From assembly GCF_001469875.2 (NCBI RefSeq), contig NZ_LOPW02000003.1, positions 31,973 through 95,972 of the forward strand: DNA of 64,000 nt, in the 5' to 3' direction. Within the stretch, counting starts at the first letter, position 1. Every line of letters starts with the position of its first letter. The position numbers and the translations under genes are program-made. The stretch is from Haloferax marisrubri (lineage in GTDB: Archaea; Halobacteriota; Halobacteria; Halobacteriales; Haloferacaceae). This document shows positions 7,527 through 17,056 of this stretch, piece after piece. The notes beneath the pieces were generated by a model, which had not been told where the DNA came from, did not search any database, and was given only the letters and a program-made list of their open reading frames with translations.

Positions 7527-7625
7527 TAACGGGAGTTTGCTGAGCTCACCCTCTGTCTGTGTCACACGGTTTCTGTCAGTTTCTAAGAAGTTCGATAGAG
7601 CCACAAGAAGGGAAGCAACGTCCAG

Positions 7626-7853
7626 TTAGGCCGCGTTCTCGCCGGTCGTCGCAGCGGCGACGACGAGCGCGAAGACGGCCACCGCGAGGACGAGACCGGG
7701 GCCGACGACGAGCGGGTCGGTGAGCCTGCCGGGGGCGACGCGGGTCATCATGACAGTCACGCCGACGCCGACGGGGACCGAAAACAGGAGCGCGTAGCCG
7801 ACCGCGACGAGGGTTTCGCGGGAGCGCCAGCGGGGATGAGAGTCGGCTCGCAC
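7626..7853 (-). CDS. small two-helix membrane protein at end of oxidase operon
   Basis: A 75-residue protein with a short basic N-terminus and two hydrophobic helices (about residues 14-35 and 48-68). It starts with GTG at 7853, only 2 nt after the stop of the subunit IV-like gene, so it is the distal gene of the oxidase operon. No motif is recognised. Small helices of this kind often stabilise oxidase complexes. The 152-nt gap to vapB contains no gene. Confidence 0.6.
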   Translation of the reverse strand: MRADSHPRWRSRETLVAVGYALLFSVPVGVGVTVMMTRVAPGRLTDPLVVGPGLVLAVAVFALVVAAATTGENAA

Positions 7854-7855
7854 GG

Positions 7856-8116
7856 TCAGAGGAGCGAGTACGACGCCGCGAGCGTGAGCGCCAGCGCGGC
7901 CACGAGGCCGATGCCGACCAGATACGTCAGCGACCGCGGCTCGAACCGGAGGTGCTGGAAGTACGCCGCGACCAGCACCGCCTTCGCGGCCGACAGGACC
8001 ATGATGACGCCGAAGGCCAGCCAGTAACTCAGTCCGGCGAACTCGACCAGCACTTGGACGGTCGCCGAGACGAACAACACCACGTAAATCGCCGTATAGA
8101 GTTTCGTTGATACCAT
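7856..8116 (-). CDS. cytochrome c oxidase subunit IV-like protein
   Basis: An 86-residue protein with three hydrophobic helices. The middle one contains the pattern AKAVLVAAYFQHLRFE, which is characteristic of prokaryotic oxidase subunit IV (CtaF/CyoD type). The ATG at 8116 is preferred over the GTG at 8125 because a GAGGTGA Shine-Dalgarno-like sequence lies 5 nt before the ATG, in the gap after the coxAC stop. It probably assists assembly or stability of the oxidase. Confidence 0.85.
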   Translation of the reverse strand: MVSTKLYTAIYVVLFVSATVQVLVEFAGLSYWLAFGVIMVLSAAKAVLVAAYFQHLRFEPRSLTYLVGIGLVAALALTLAASYSLL

Positions 8117-8126
8117 TTCTGTCACC

Positions 8127-10688
8127 TCACAGGATGTAGAACAGCGGGAACAGGAACAGCCAGACGATGTCGACGAAGTGCCAGTAGAGGCCGAAGTACT
8201 CCACCGAGCGGCTGTCTTCGAGATACGCGCCCCGCCAGGCGCGCGCGGTCAGGTACAGCGCGATGACGAGCCCCGCGATGACGTGGGCGGCGTGCAGGCC
8301 GGTCGTGAGGAAGAACGTCGAGGCGCGGACGTTCGTCGAGAGCCACAGCCCCTCGTGGAACAGGTGCTGCCACTCTAACCCCTTGTTGACGAGGAAGCCG
8401 ATGCCGAGGACGAACGTCGCGCCGAGGCTCGTCACGAGGCCCCACTTGTGTTTCTTCTCGGCCGCGACGAGCGCGAGTACGACCGTGAAACTGCTCGTCA
8501 GCAGGATGTAGGTGTTCACGAGCCCCGGAATCGGGTCGGACGGAATCGGCTCCCAGCCGGTCCAACCGAAGGCGACCCGGGTGAACACGTAGGCCCCGAG
8601 GAAGCCGCCGAACAGCACCACGTCGGACGCGAGGAATATCCACATCCCGACCTTGCCGTTGTCGATGCCGGCGAAGGGCCACGCCTCGCCCTCCTCGAAG
8701 ACCGGCCCGTGGAACGGTTCGAGCCCCATGGCGACGAGCGACCCGAGGGTGACGACGCCGCCCGCGACGGTCGTGGTCGCGTAGGCGGCCCCGACCATCC
8801 CCTCGGGGAACGCGGCGTCCTGAAGCGGCGAGAGGCCGAGGAGGACGAGGAACGCGCCAGCGGAGAGGACGAACGGCCAGATGCTCGCGTGGCTCGGCCC
8901 CTCGACTTCGGTCACTTCGGCGGTCGGCAGTTCCGCGTCCGCCGTGACCGCCGTCGTCGCCGATGCGGTGACGCCGCCGTCTGAGACTGCCGCGCCGGTC
9001 GGCCCGTCAGACCGGCCCTCGGTCGGCGCGACTTCGCCGGTATCGAGGAATTCGAGGTGTCCGTTTCGGTAGGTCGGCGTCCCGTCGAAGTTCTCCAGCG
9101 GCGGCGGCGACGAGACGGCCCACTCGGCCGTCGTCGCGTACTCCCACGGGTTGTCGGGCGCGGGGTCGCCGACGAAGGCGCTCTTGAACAGGTTGTAGAA
9201 CATGATGAGGAACGACAGCCCGAGGACGAACCCGCCGACGGTGGCGAGTTGGTGCCACGGGGCGAGTTCGGGCGCGTAGTCGAACACGCGTCGGGGCGTC
9301 TCCCACGCGACGAAAAGCGGGAAGTACAGCAGGTTGAAGCCGACGAAGTAGACGGCGAAGTGGAGTTTGCCGAGGAACTCGTCGTACATCCGGCCGGTCA
9401 TCTTCGGGAACCAGTAGTAGAGGCCGCCGACGAGCGCCGTCACCCCGCCGACCATCACGTAGTGGAAGTGGGCGACGACCCAGTAGGTGCCGCGGAACTC
9501 GTAGTCGAGGACGACCGCGCCGAGGAAGACGCCGGTGATGCCGCCGATGATGAACAACAGGAGCGCCCCGAAGACGAACAGGAAGGGCGTCGTGAAGCGT
9601 ATCTTCCCCTTCAGCATCGTGTAGATGAGCGCGAACACCATCAGGTCGAACGGCAGCGAGATGCCGATAGTGGTAATCATAAACAGGGTCTTCACCTGCA
9701 GGTTGATGCTCGTCAGGAACATGTGGTGCATCCAGACGGCGAAGCTCTGGATGGCGACGAGCACCATCGCGAGAATGAACCACTTGCGGCCGACGATACG
9801 GCGGCCGGTGAACGTCTGGAACACCTCCGCCATGACGCCGAGCGCCGGGAAGAAGACGATGTACACCTCGGGATGGCCGAAGAACCAAAACAGGTGCGTC
9901 CACAGGAGCGCCCCCGCCGGCGACTCCATGGCGAAGTAGGTCGTCCCGAGCAGGCGGTCCGACGAGAGCACCAGAAGCGCCGCCAGAAGCGCCGCGAAGG
10001 CGAACAGCATCATCCACGCGGTCAGGAGAATCGTCCAACTGAACAGCGGGAGATTCCGGAGCGTCAGCCCCTCGGCGCGCATCCGATGCATCGTCGTCAG
10101 GAAGTTGACCGACGAGACGGTGACCGAGGCGACGAACAACACGAGCGCCAAGACGGCCGTCGACGCCCCCACGTCCGGCGTGAACGTCGGGACGTTCAGC
10201 GGGGCGTACATCGTCCACCCGCCGGAGAACGTCCCCCCTTGGAAGAACGAGACGCCGAACAGGATGCCGGAGAATAGATAGAGCCAGTACGACAGCGCGT
10301 TGAGCCGCGGGAACGCGAGGTCCTTCGCGCCGAGTTGGAGCGGGACGACGTAGTTGGCGAAGCCGAACGCGAACGGCGAGAGGAACCAAAACACCATCAA
10401 CAGCCCGTGGGCCGAGACGGCCTGGTTGTACGCGACGGGCGCGAGAATCCCCTCGCCGAGGCCGCGCGGTGCGAACAGTTGGATGCGCATCAGCCACGCG
10501 AGGACGCCGCCGAGCACGAGGAAGAAAAGCGACGTGACGATGTAGAGGATGCCGACGTCCTTGTGGTTCGTCGTGACGAACCAGCGCTTGATGCTCCCCG
10601 TGCCGGGGAAGTCGTGGCCGTGGTCGTCGTGTGCGACCTCGTGGCCGCCGTCGGCCGCGGCGTCCCGCTCGGGAGACGCGTCGGTCAT
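8127..10688 (-). CDS. coxAC: haem-copper oxidase, fused subunits I and III
   Basis: An 853-residue fusion reducing O2 to water at the cell membrane. Residues 1-520 are subunit I: low-spin haem ligand His94, the D-channel pattern with Asp123 and Asn130, the CuB/active-site HPEVY at 272-276 (Glu274, Tyr276), HH at 321-322, and HFH at 407-409 for high-spin haem and CuB. At the position of the K-channel lysine (P-T-G-x-K-V-F in A-type enzymes) the sequence reads P-F-D-L-M-V-F, with Met350. A linker of about 100 residues leads into subunit III (about 660-853), which has six to seven helices and conserved His/Glu positions. The start overlaps the coxB stop by 4 nt. Confidence 0.95.
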   Translation of the reverse strand: MTDASPERDAAADGGHEVAHDDHGHDFPGTGSIKRWFVTTNHKDVGILYIVTSLFFLVLGGVLAWLMRIQLFAPRGLGEGILAPVAYNQAVSAHGLLMVFWFLSPFAFGFANYVVPLQLGAKDLAFPRLNALSYWLYLFSGILFGVSFFQGGTFSGGWTMYAPLNVPTFTPDVGASTAVLALVLFVASVTVSSVNFLTTMHRMRAEGLTLRNLPLFSWTILLTAWMMLFAFAALLAALLVLSSDRLLGTTYFAMESPAGALLWTHLFWFFGHPEVYIVFFPALGVMAEVFQTFTGRRIVGRKWFILAMVLVAIQSFAVWMHHMFLTSINLQVKTLFMITTIGISLPFDLMVFALIYTMLKGKIRFTTPFLFVFGALLLFIIGGITGVFLGAVVLDYEFRGTYWVVAHFHYVMVGGVTALVGGLYYWFPKMTGRMYDEFLGKLHFAVYFVGFNLLYFPLFVAWETPRRVFDYAPELAPWHQLATVGGFVLGLSFLIMFYNLFKSAFVGDPAPDNPWEYATTAEWAVSSPPPLENFDGTPTYRNGHLEFLDTGEVAPTEGRSDGPTGAAVSDGGVTASATTAVTADAELPTAEVTEVEGPSHASIWPFVLSAGAFLVLLGLSPLQDAAFPEGMVGAAYATTTVAGGVVTLGSLVAMGLEPFHGPVFEEGEAWPFAGIDNGKVGMWIFLASDVVLFGGFLGAYVFTRVAFGWTGWEPIPSDPIPGLVNTYILLTSSFTVVLALVAAEKKHKWGLVTSLGATFVLGIGFLVNKGLEWQHLFHEGLWLSTNVRASTFFLTTGLHAAHVIAGLVIALYLTARAWRGAYLEDSRSVEYFGLYWHFVDIVWLFLFPLFYIL

Positions 10689-11446
10689 GGTACCACCGCC
10701 GGCCGGAGGCTCGACTCGTTCGCGGTCGCGCTGTCCGCGGTTTCGCTATCCGCGGTCGTGTTCGCGTACCACGCCTCGTACTCGTCGGGCGGCATCACGA
10801 TGACCTCGGCGGACATGTAGGAGTGGCCCGCCCCGCAGAGTTCGTAACACTGCGCGGTGTACGTCCCCGGTTCGTCGGCGGTGAACCACGTCTCCGTCTC
10901 CTGGCCGGGGATGGCGTCGGACTTGACGCGTAACTCGGTGACCCCGAAGTTATGGAACACGTCCGCGGTGGTAATCGTCAGTTGGACGGGCCGGTCAGCG
11001 GGGACTCGAAGCACGCCGTCTGTGGTGTGGCCGTTCGGGTAGGTAAAGCGCCAGCCGAACTGGTAGCCTTCGACGTCCACGTCGAGCGACTCGTCGTCCG
11101 CGGGCCCCTCCTCGACGTACAGGAGCGTCAGATACGTCCACGAGACCAGCGAGACGACGATGACCATGCTCATGAAAAACGAGGTGAACAACTTCCGGCC
11201 CCCGCCGCTTCCCGACGGGAGTTCGCCGAGGACGAGGCGGTCCCCGTCGTCGATGTGACCGTTTCCGGAGCCGGAGCGATACTTGTACGCGTTGTAGAGC
11301 ATGTACCCCACGACGACGACACCCACGAGCGTCCCCAAGAGCAGGAACACCTCGAAGATGCTTTCGAAGACGAACGCGCGCGTCCCTCGCGGGACCAACC
11401 CCGACTGGAGCGGGAACGCGGCCGTCAGTACGAGTTCCGTGACCAT
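10685..11446 (-). CDS. coxB: haem-copper oxidase subunit II with CuA site
   Basis: A 253-residue subunit that takes electrons from the donor, probably a halocyanin-type copper protein in haloarchaea. Two transmembrane helices (about 28-50 and 87-110) precede a cupredoxin domain. The CuA ligands are all present: His165, Cys200, Glu202, Cys204, His208 and Met211 (motif [12 protein letters not shown]). ATG 11446 was chosen because the four extra residues from 11458 are less likely. It is the first gene of the operon coxB-coxAC-subunit IV-small membrane protein, with a TATA element at 11464-11475. Confidence 0.95.
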   Translation of the reverse strand: MVTELVLTAAFPLQSGLVPRGTRAFVFESIFEVFLLLGTLVGVVVVGYMLYNAYKYRSGSGNGHIDDGDRLVLGELPSGSGGGRKLFTSFFMSMVIVVSLVSWTYLTLLYVEEGPADDESLDVDVEGYQFGWRFTYPNGHTTDGVLRVPADRPVQLTITTADVFHNFGVTELRVKSDAIPGQETETWFTADEPGTYTAQCYELCGAGHSYMSAEVIVMPPDEYEAWYANTTADSETADSATANESSLRPAVVP

Positions 11447-11463
11447 TGATAACACCACCCAAA

Positions 11464-11475
11464 TAAGATAATTAA
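11464..11475 (-). promoter_or_regulatory. TATA element of the cox operon
   Basis: An AT-rich block reads TTAATTATCTTA on the minus strand, about 24 nt before the coxB ATG, suggesting a nearly leaderless transcript. The remaining gap to 11653 is G+C-rich, with imprecise repeats of a GACAGACGGCG-like phrase and no gene. Confidence 0.55.
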
Positions 11476-11653
11476 CGTTCGTGATGATTATTGTTTCGGA
11501 GAAATCGAGGGCGGGCGGCGTCAGACGCGCGGTTTCGGTCGCTCACGGCGAACGTCGGGGAGAACGAAACGGGCGGCGGTCGGGGTCGCGGACGGCGACA
11601 GACGGCGGCGGTGGACGACGACAGACGGCGACCCGACCGGCGGCGACGCCCGG

Positions 11654-12169
11654 TCAGACCTCGTGTTGCGGGATGTCCGCGAACAGGTCGAGCAGGTAGC
11701 CGAGCGACAGGCCGTACACCCAGTGGGCCAGAAGCGAGAACACGAGGAACGAGAGGATGACGAACGCGTCGGCCTGCGGCCAAAACGCCGGGACGAACCC
11801 CACCCAGTAGAGCGTCGCGAACGACACGCCCCGGAGGTACTTCGGCGACTCCGGCGGGAGGAACGCCCCGACGACGACGAACGTCACCGGGAGGACGACG
11901 ACCCCGCCGATACCGAAGAGGAACGCCCCGAGGGCGAGCGTCGGTTCGTAGCCGAAGAACGCCGCCATCCCGGCGAACCGGGTAATCGGCTCGGTCGTGA
12001 AGAGACCGAGGAGTTCGGGAATACCGACGAGAACGGGCAGCATCAACACCGTCCCGACGAACCCGCTCGCCATCGCGGTGAGGATGACGTTACCCGTGAT
12101 TTCGTAGTCGGCGGCCTCGCCGACTTGCTGTTCTACCGCGGTGGCCGGGTTCGGCGTCTCTTGGCTCAT
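11654..12169 (-). CDS. membrane protein associated with the oxidase locus (DUF6789-like)
   Basis: A 171-residue protein with a polar N-terminus of about 25 residues and four to five hydrophobic helices. Pro, Gly and aromatic residues mark the turns (FGYEPTLALGAFLFG, YWVGFVPAFWPQADAF). It ends in a short charged tail with two histidines near it. I recall haloarchaeal homologues labelled DUF6789 upstream of coxB; the function is not known. The gene is 207 nt before coxB on the same strand, but coxB has its own TATA, so they may be separate units. It diverges from the CYTH gene. Confidence 0.65.
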   Translation of the reverse strand: MSQETPNPATAVEQQVGEAADYEITGNVILTAMASGFVGTVLMLPVLVGIPELLGLFTTEPITRFAGMAAFFGYEPTLALGAFLFGIGGVVVLPVTFVVVGAFLPPESPKYLRGVSFATLYWVGFVPAFWPQADAFVILSFLVFSLLAHWVYGLSLGYLLDLFADIPQHEV

Positions 12170-12283
12170 ACTCTCGTCGTACTACGCAGTCTTGCATGAT
12201 AAAAGGTAACAAATACCCCGATACTGAGGGGTCGCCGGCGCGAGACACCGACGTTTTTGCCCTCCGAACGCGCCCGTCGAAGC

Positions 12284-12841
12284 ATGTACGAAGTCGAGGT
12301 CAAGGTCCGCGCGGACCACGACGCGGTTCGCGAGCGACTCGACGCGGCCGAAGCCGAACAGGTCAACCGCGTCGCCCAGACGGACACCTACTACGACGCC
12401 CCGCACAGGGACTTCGCCGAGACCGACGAGGCGCTCAGACTCCGGCGCGAGTCGCGCTACGAGGGCGGCGAACTCGCCGACGAGGAGACCGTCGTCACCT
12501 ACAAGGGACCGCTCGTGGACGAGTCGTCGAAGACCCGCCGGGAGTACGAGACGGGCGTCGAAGACGGCGAGACGATGGACGATATCTGCGAAGCGGTCGG
12601 GTTCGAACCCGCCGCGACCGTCGAGAAAGACCGCGAGCGGTTCGCCCTCGACGGCTACACCGTCTCGCTCGACTCGGTGTCGGGCCTCGGCGAGTTCGTG
12701 GAGGTCGAAGTCGAGGTCGAGTCCGGCGTCGACGACGCCCGCGAGGGGGCGTTCGCCGTCCTCCGGGACCTCGGTCTCGACCCCGACGACCAGATTCGGA
12801 CCTCCTACCTCGGGATGCTCCTCGGGTCGCCCGAGGAATAG
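12284..12841 (+). CDS. cyaB: CYTH-domain protein, class IV adenylate cyclase (CyaB)-like
   Basis: A 185-residue CYTH (tunnel-fold) protein. It opens with the E-x-E-x-K signature (YEVEVKVR) and carries paired charged strands typical of the tunnel: LRLRRESRY, TYKGPLVDESSKTRREYE, VEKDRERF and VEVEVEVESG. These enzymes bind triphosphates; members make cAMP or hydrolyse thiamine triphosphate or tripolyphosphate. The polyphosphate kinase gene 1.4 kb away makes a phosphate-chain substrate plausible, but the actual substrate is unknown. The ATG at 12284 places the E-x-E-x-K motif right at the start, as the family requires, so the longer frame from 12257 was rejected. Confidence 0.82.
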   Translation: MYEVEVKVRADHDAVRERLDAAEAEQVNRVAQTDTYYDAPHRDFAETDEALRLRRESRYEGGELADEETVVTYKGPLVDESSKTRREYETGVEDGETMDDICEAVGFEPAATVEKDRERFALDGYTVSLDSVSGLGEFVEVEVEVESGVDDAREGAFAVLRDLGLDPDDQIRTSYLGMLLGSPEE

Positions 12842-12968
12842 CCGGCCTATCGCCCCTCGCAGGCGTCCGTTCTCTCGGCAGATACTGCCCGAGCATACTC
12901 TCAGGTAATACGAGGGTGGCCAAAGGTTTCCGCAAGTTATAGAACCGCCCGCCGGGTACGTCCCGCCA

Positions 12969-14177
12969 ATGAGCGACCGAAATATCCGCCTCGAATCCGC
13001 CGACAAGCGCGCGGTCGAGGACCAGGAGGTCGAAATCGTCGAGCGAAAGGGAATCGGTCACCCTGACTCCATCTCCGACGGCATCGCCGAGAGCGTCTCC
13101 CGCGCCCTCTCGAACCTCTATCTGGACCGCGTCGGCAAGGTGCTTCACTACAACACCGACGAGACGCAACTCGTCGCCGGTACGGCCGCGCCCGCCTTCG
13201 GCGGCGGCGAGGTCATCGAACCCATCTATCTCCTCATCGTCGGCCGCGCCACGAAGGAGTACGACGGCGAGAAGATTCCCGTCGATTCGACGGCGCTCCG
13301 GGCCGCCCGCGAGTACCTCAACGAGAACATCCCCGGACTCGACGTGGGAACGGACATCATCGTCGACGTGAAACTCGGCGAGGGCTCCGGCGACCTCCAA
13401 GACGTGTTCGGCGAGGAGACCCAGCAGGTCCCGATGGCCAACGACACGAGTTTCGGTGTCGGCCACGCCCCCCTGACCGAGACGGAGCGCATCGTCCTCG
13501 AAGCCGAGCGCGCCCTCAACGGCGCGGCCTACGGCGACGACCACCCCGAGCTCGGACAGGACATCAAGCTCATGGGCAAGCGCGAGGGCGACGTCATCGA
13601 CGTGACCGTCGCCGCCGCGATGGTCGACCAGTACATCGAGGACATCGACGACTACGTCGCCGCCGTCGACGACGTCCGCGAGTTCGTCACCGACCTCGCC
13701 ACCGACTACACCGACCGCGAGGTCAACGTCGAGGTCAACACCGCCGACGACTACGAGGAGGGCTCCATCTACCTCACGACGACCGGCACGTCCGCCGAGC
13801 AGGGCGACGACGGCTCCGTCGGCCGCGGTAACCGCGCCAACGGTCTCATCACGCCGAACCGCCCGATGAGCATGGAAGCGACCTCCGGCAAGAACCCCGT
13901 CAACCACATCGGGAAGATTTACAACCTGCTTTCGACCCACATCGCCGAGACAGTCGTCGCCGAGGTCGACGGCATCCGCGACCTGCAGGTCCGCCTGCTC
14001 TCGCAGATCGGTCGCCCCATCGACGAACCGCACGTCGCCGACGCGAAGGTCATCACGGACGAGGGCGTCACCGTCGCCGACATCGAAGACGAAGTCGTCG
14101 CCATCATCGACCGCGAACTCGCCAACGTGACCGACATCACCCGTCGGACCATCGAAGGCGAACTCAGCACGTTCTGA
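12969..14177 (+). CDS. metK: S-adenosylmethionine synthetase, archaeal type
   Basis: A 402-residue enzyme making S-adenosylmethionine from ATP and methionine. It has the archaeal rather than bacterial form: near the start it reads [16 protein letters not shown], followed by the typical [11 protein letters not shown] and, late in the protein, [13 protein letters not shown]. Length matches the archaeal family (about 400). A TATA-like GTTATAGA lies about 29 nt before the ATG. It is followed convergently by ppk. It supplies the methyl donor for rRNA and tRNA methylation (for example the fibrillarin encoded at 32924-33589). Confidence 0.97.
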   Translation: MSDRNIRLESADKRAVEDQEVEIVERKGIGHPDSISDGIAESVSRALSNLYLDRVGKVLHYNTDETQLVAGTAAPAFGGGEVIEPIYLLIVGRATKEYDGEKIPVDSTALRAAREYLNENIPGLDVGTDIIVDVKLGEGSGDLQDVFGEETQQVPMANDTSFGVGHAPLTETERIVLEAERALNGAAYGDDHPELGQDIKLMGKREGDVIDVTVAAAMVDQYIEDIDDYVAAVDDVREFVTDLATDYTDREVNVEVNTADDYEEGSIYLTTTGTSAEQGDDGSVGRGNRANGLITPNRPMSMEATSGKNPVNHIGKIYNLLSTHIAETVVAEVDGIRDLQVRLLSQIGRPIDEPHVADAKVITDEGVTVADIEDEVVAIIDRELANVTDITRRTIEGELSTF

Positions 14178-14244
14178 GGCGTCGCCTCGGAGCGTCTCGA
14201 AAACAGGACACCGAACGCCGCGTCGCCCGCGAGGGCGATTGCGA

Positions 14245-16770
14245 TTACTCCGACTGCTCGACGTAGTACTTTTCGACCAGTCGCGCGGCCGCCTCGGCCG
14301 TCTTCCGGTAGTCGCGGTCGCCGTCCGGCGTCCGAACCGCGTACTCGTAGTGCCGACTGCTCGGCACGTACCACTTCTCGGGGAAGTCGTCGAGGACGTG
14401 CTGCGGGTCGCCGTTCTTCGGTGCGCCCGCGGCCGCATCGACGGTGGGTTCGGTGGCGGGGTCGGTGCCGTCCTCCTCCTCGGCTTCACCCGCATCTATA
14501 GCCCCGTCGTCCTCGACATCGTCCGCAGTCGCCGCGCCGTCTCGGGGAGCCATCACGGACGGGTGGGACTCCACGAGGAGCGTCTCGGGCACGTCGGGGT
14601 GGGACGCCGAGATGCCGCGGTGGACGCCGGGCGTGTTCGACGCCGCGAGCGTCTGCTCCATCAGAATCTTCTGCATGCTAATCTCGTGGCCGTCGCCCGG
14701 GTCGCGCTGGTCGTAGGTGCCGTCGGCGTGCATCTCCCACGCCTTCCGGTTGTCCGCGAAGCCGAGTTCGAGGATGAACCGCAACTGCTCGCGGATGTCG
14801 GGGTCCTCGACGGGCGCGATGGCCTCCACGCGCTTGTCGAGGTTGCGGGTCATCCAGTCGGCGGAGCCGATGTAGTAGTCCGGGTCGCCCGCGTTCTCGA
14901 AGTAGAAGATGCGGGAGTGTTCGAGGAAGCGGTCAACGACGCTCCGGACCGTGACGGTCTCCGAGATGCCCTCCAGTCCGGGGCGGAGCCGACAGATGTC
15001 GCGGACGAGCAGGTCGATGTCGACCCCGGCCATCGAGGCCTCGTACAGTTCCTCGACGATGCCCGGGTCTTCGAGGGCGTTCATCTTGGCGACGATGCGG
15101 GCGTCGCGGCCGGCGCGGGCGTGTTCGGCCTCCCGGCGGATGCACTTCGTGAACTCGTTTCGCATCGTCACGGGCGCGATGAGGAGCTTCCGGAACTCCT
15201 CGTCCAAGGAGGGGCCGGTGAAGAAGTTGAACACCTTCACGAGGTCCTGGCCGATGTCGCGATCGGCGGTGAGGACGCCGAGGTCGACGTAGCCCTTCGC
15301 TGTCCCGGAGTGGTAGTTCCCGGTGGCGACGTGGGAGTAGAGGCGGACGCCGTCTTCCTCCTCGCGGACGACGAGCGCGGTCTTCGTGTGCGTCTTGAGA
15401 CCGATGGTGCCGTAGGCGACGTGGATGCCCTCTTCTTCGAGGCGACGGACCCATTCGAGGTTGTTCTGCTCGTCGAACCGCGCTTTGAGTTCGACCATCG
15501 CCGCGACCTGCTTGCCGTTGTCGGCGGCGTCGATGAGCGCCTCGATGATTTTCGAGTCCGAGGCCGTCCGGTAGATTGCGGCCTTGATGGCCAACACGTT
15601 GGGGTCGTTGGCGGCCTCGTCGAGGAACTCCTGGACGGTGTCGCCGAACGAGTGGTACGGGTGGTGCAACAGCACGTCCTTGCGGCGAATCTCGTCGAAG
15701 ATGGTGTCGCCGTCTTCGGCGGCCGCCTCGCTGGCCGACGCGCCCGGACCGATTCCCGCGTCCGTCGCGTCGAGGTCCGAAAACCGCGGGTGCGGCTGGG
15801 GCGTCCACGACTCCAGCGAGAGGTCCGGGCGGTCGAGTTCCGTGAGGTCCATCAGTTCGCGGTAGTCGAGCGGCCCGCGGAGTTCGAACACCTCGCGGTC
15901 GTCGAGGTCCAACTGCTCGACGAGGAGGTCCCGCGCGGCCTCGGGCGCGTCGGCCTCGATTTCGAGGCGGACGACGGTGGCGAAGCGGCGCTGTTCGAGC
16001 ACCTCCTCTATCATGTCGATGAGGTCCTCCGCGACCTCCTCGTTGCGGCGGACCTCGGCGTTCCGCGTCAGTTTGAACACCGCGGTGTCGACGACCTCGA
16101 CGTTCGGGAACAGCAGGTCGAGGTTGGCGCGGATGACCTCCTCCAAGAGGACGTATCGGACCTCGTCGCCGTCGGTCTCGACCTCCACGAGTCGCGGGCG
16201 GTTCTGCGGAATCTTCACGCGGGTGAACGTCTGGTCGCCGTCGTCGTCGCGGGTGACGACCGCGAGCGACAGCGAGAGGTTCGAGATGAACGGGAACGGG
16301 TGCGCCGGGTCGAACGACAGGGGTGTGAGCGTCGGCAGCACCGAGAGTTCGAAGTAGTCGCGCATCTCCGCCCGCTGGTCGGGCGTCAGGTCGTCGTAGT
16401 CGCAGATGCGGATTCCCGCCTCGGCGAGCGCCGGGCGAATCTCCTCGCGGTAGCACGCGGCCTGTCGCTCGAACATGGGTCGGGCCTTGTCGATGGCCTC
16501 CTCCCACTGCTCGCGGGGCGTCCGGCCGTCGGTCGTCCGCTCCGTCACGCCGGCGTCTATCTGCTGTTTCAGCCCGCCGACGCGCTTCATGAAGAACTCG
16601 TCTAAGTTCTTCGTGAAGATGGAGAGAAAGCGGACCCGTTCGAGAAGCGGGTTCCGGTCGTCGAGGGCTTCGTTGAGCACGCGAGACTGGAACTCCAGTT
16701 CGCTCAGCTCGCGATTGAGATAGTACTGGGGGTCTGTGAGGTCGATGTCGGTTGGCAACTCGTCGGTCAT
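14245..16770 (-). CDS. ppk: polyphosphate kinase 1
   Basis: An 841-residue PPK1 that polymerises the gamma phosphate of ATP into polyphosphate and can run backwards. Domain order is visible: the N-terminal helical domain (YYLNRELSELEFQSRVLNEA), head domain, and two phospholipase-D-like C-terminal domains. Conserved histidines are present in VLLHHPYHSF and in FLEHSRIFYF, the latter corresponding to the phosphorylated or active-site His region; YYIGSADWMTRNLDKRVE follows. An insertion rich in Asp, Glu, Ala and Gly near the C-terminus (about residues 745-785) is a halophilic low-complexity segment. In-frame ATGs at 16770 and 16776 are both possible. Confidence 0.95.
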   Translation of the reverse strand: MTDELPTDIDLTDPQYYLNRELSELEFQSRVLNEALDDRNPLLERVRFLSIFTKNLDEFFMKRVGGLKQQIDAGVTERTTDGRTPREQWEEAIDKARPMFERQAACYREEIRPALAEAGIRICDYDDLTPDQRAEMRDYFELSVLPTLTPLSFDPAHPFPFISNLSLSLAVVTRDDDGDQTFTRVKIPQNRPRLVEVETDGDEVRYVLLEEVIRANLDLLFPNVEVVDTAVFKLTRNAEVRRNEEVAEDLIDMIEEVLEQRRFATVVRLEIEADAPEAARDLLVEQLDLDDREVFELRGPLDYRELMDLTELDRPDLSLESWTPQPHPRFSDLDATDAGIGPGASASEAAAEDGDTIFDEIRRKDVLLHHPYHSFGDTVQEFLDEAANDPNVLAIKAAIYRTASDSKIIEALIDAADNGKQVAAMVELKARFDEQNNLEWVRRLEEEGIHVAYGTIGLKTHTKTALVVREEEDGVRLYSHVATGNYHSGTAKGYVDLGVLTADRDIGQDLVKVFNFFTGPSLDEEFRKLLIAPVTMRNEFTKCIRREAEHARAGRDARIVAKMNALEDPGIVEELYEASMAGVDIDLLVRDICRLRPGLEGISETVTVRSVVDRFLEHSRIFYFENAGDPDYYIGSADWMTRNLDKRVEAIAPVEDPDIREQLRFILELGFADNRKAWEMHADGTYDQRDPGDGHEISMQKILMEQTLAASNTPGVHRGISASHPDVPETLLVESHPSVMAPRDGAATADDVEDDGAIDAGEAEEEDGTDPATEPTVDAAAGAPKNGDPQHVLDDFPEKWYVPSSRHYEYAVRTPDGDRDYRKTAEAAARLVEKYYVEQSE

Positions 16771-17056
16771 TGGCATCGAGTGGGCGTCAGGTGGGCGTCA
16801 GGTGAGCGGCAAATGGTCGGGCGAACGTCGGGCGGGCGTCGAGCGCGACGGCGAATCGTTCGGTGGTTGTACGAATCAGAAACGGCGTGAAATCTATTAA
16901 GTGGTTTATATTGTTTCGCCGTCTGTCTACGGTTCAGTAAATTGTACTATTTACAGATATATAACACTAATAGTGAGAGAGAGAGCGGCGTGCCGAGCCG
17001 GATGCGAACGTCCCGCGAAACGAGACGCTGAAGGGTGCCGGCGGAGAACGTCGACC
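16771..17056. other. ppk-thiI divergent intergenic region
   Basis: The ppk side contains an exact two-copy tandem of an 11-nt phrase (GTGGGCGTCAG, 16780-16801). The middle (16890-16980) is strikingly AT-rich for this genome, with several TATA-like stretches (near 16908-16914 and 16956-16964) that can serve thiI and possibly ppk. From about 16985 to 17056 lies a G+C-rich stretch that would be a thiI leader of roughly 70 nt if the TATA near 16956-16964 is used. I saw no TPP-riboswitch core motif in it. Confidence 0.5.

Noticed and set aside
12495-14495. 666-codon minus-strand frame opposite metK
   Set aside because: A shadow of the strongly biased codons of metK; the plus-strand protein is unmistakable.
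16985-17056. Possible TPP riboswitch before thiI
   Set aside because: The characteristic CUGAGA and ACCUGA cores are not present; the stretch is simply a G+C-rich leader.
16901-17056. N-terminal extension of ThiI
   Set aside because: The upstream codons are AT-rich and include TATA-like elements; the family start matches GTG 17057.
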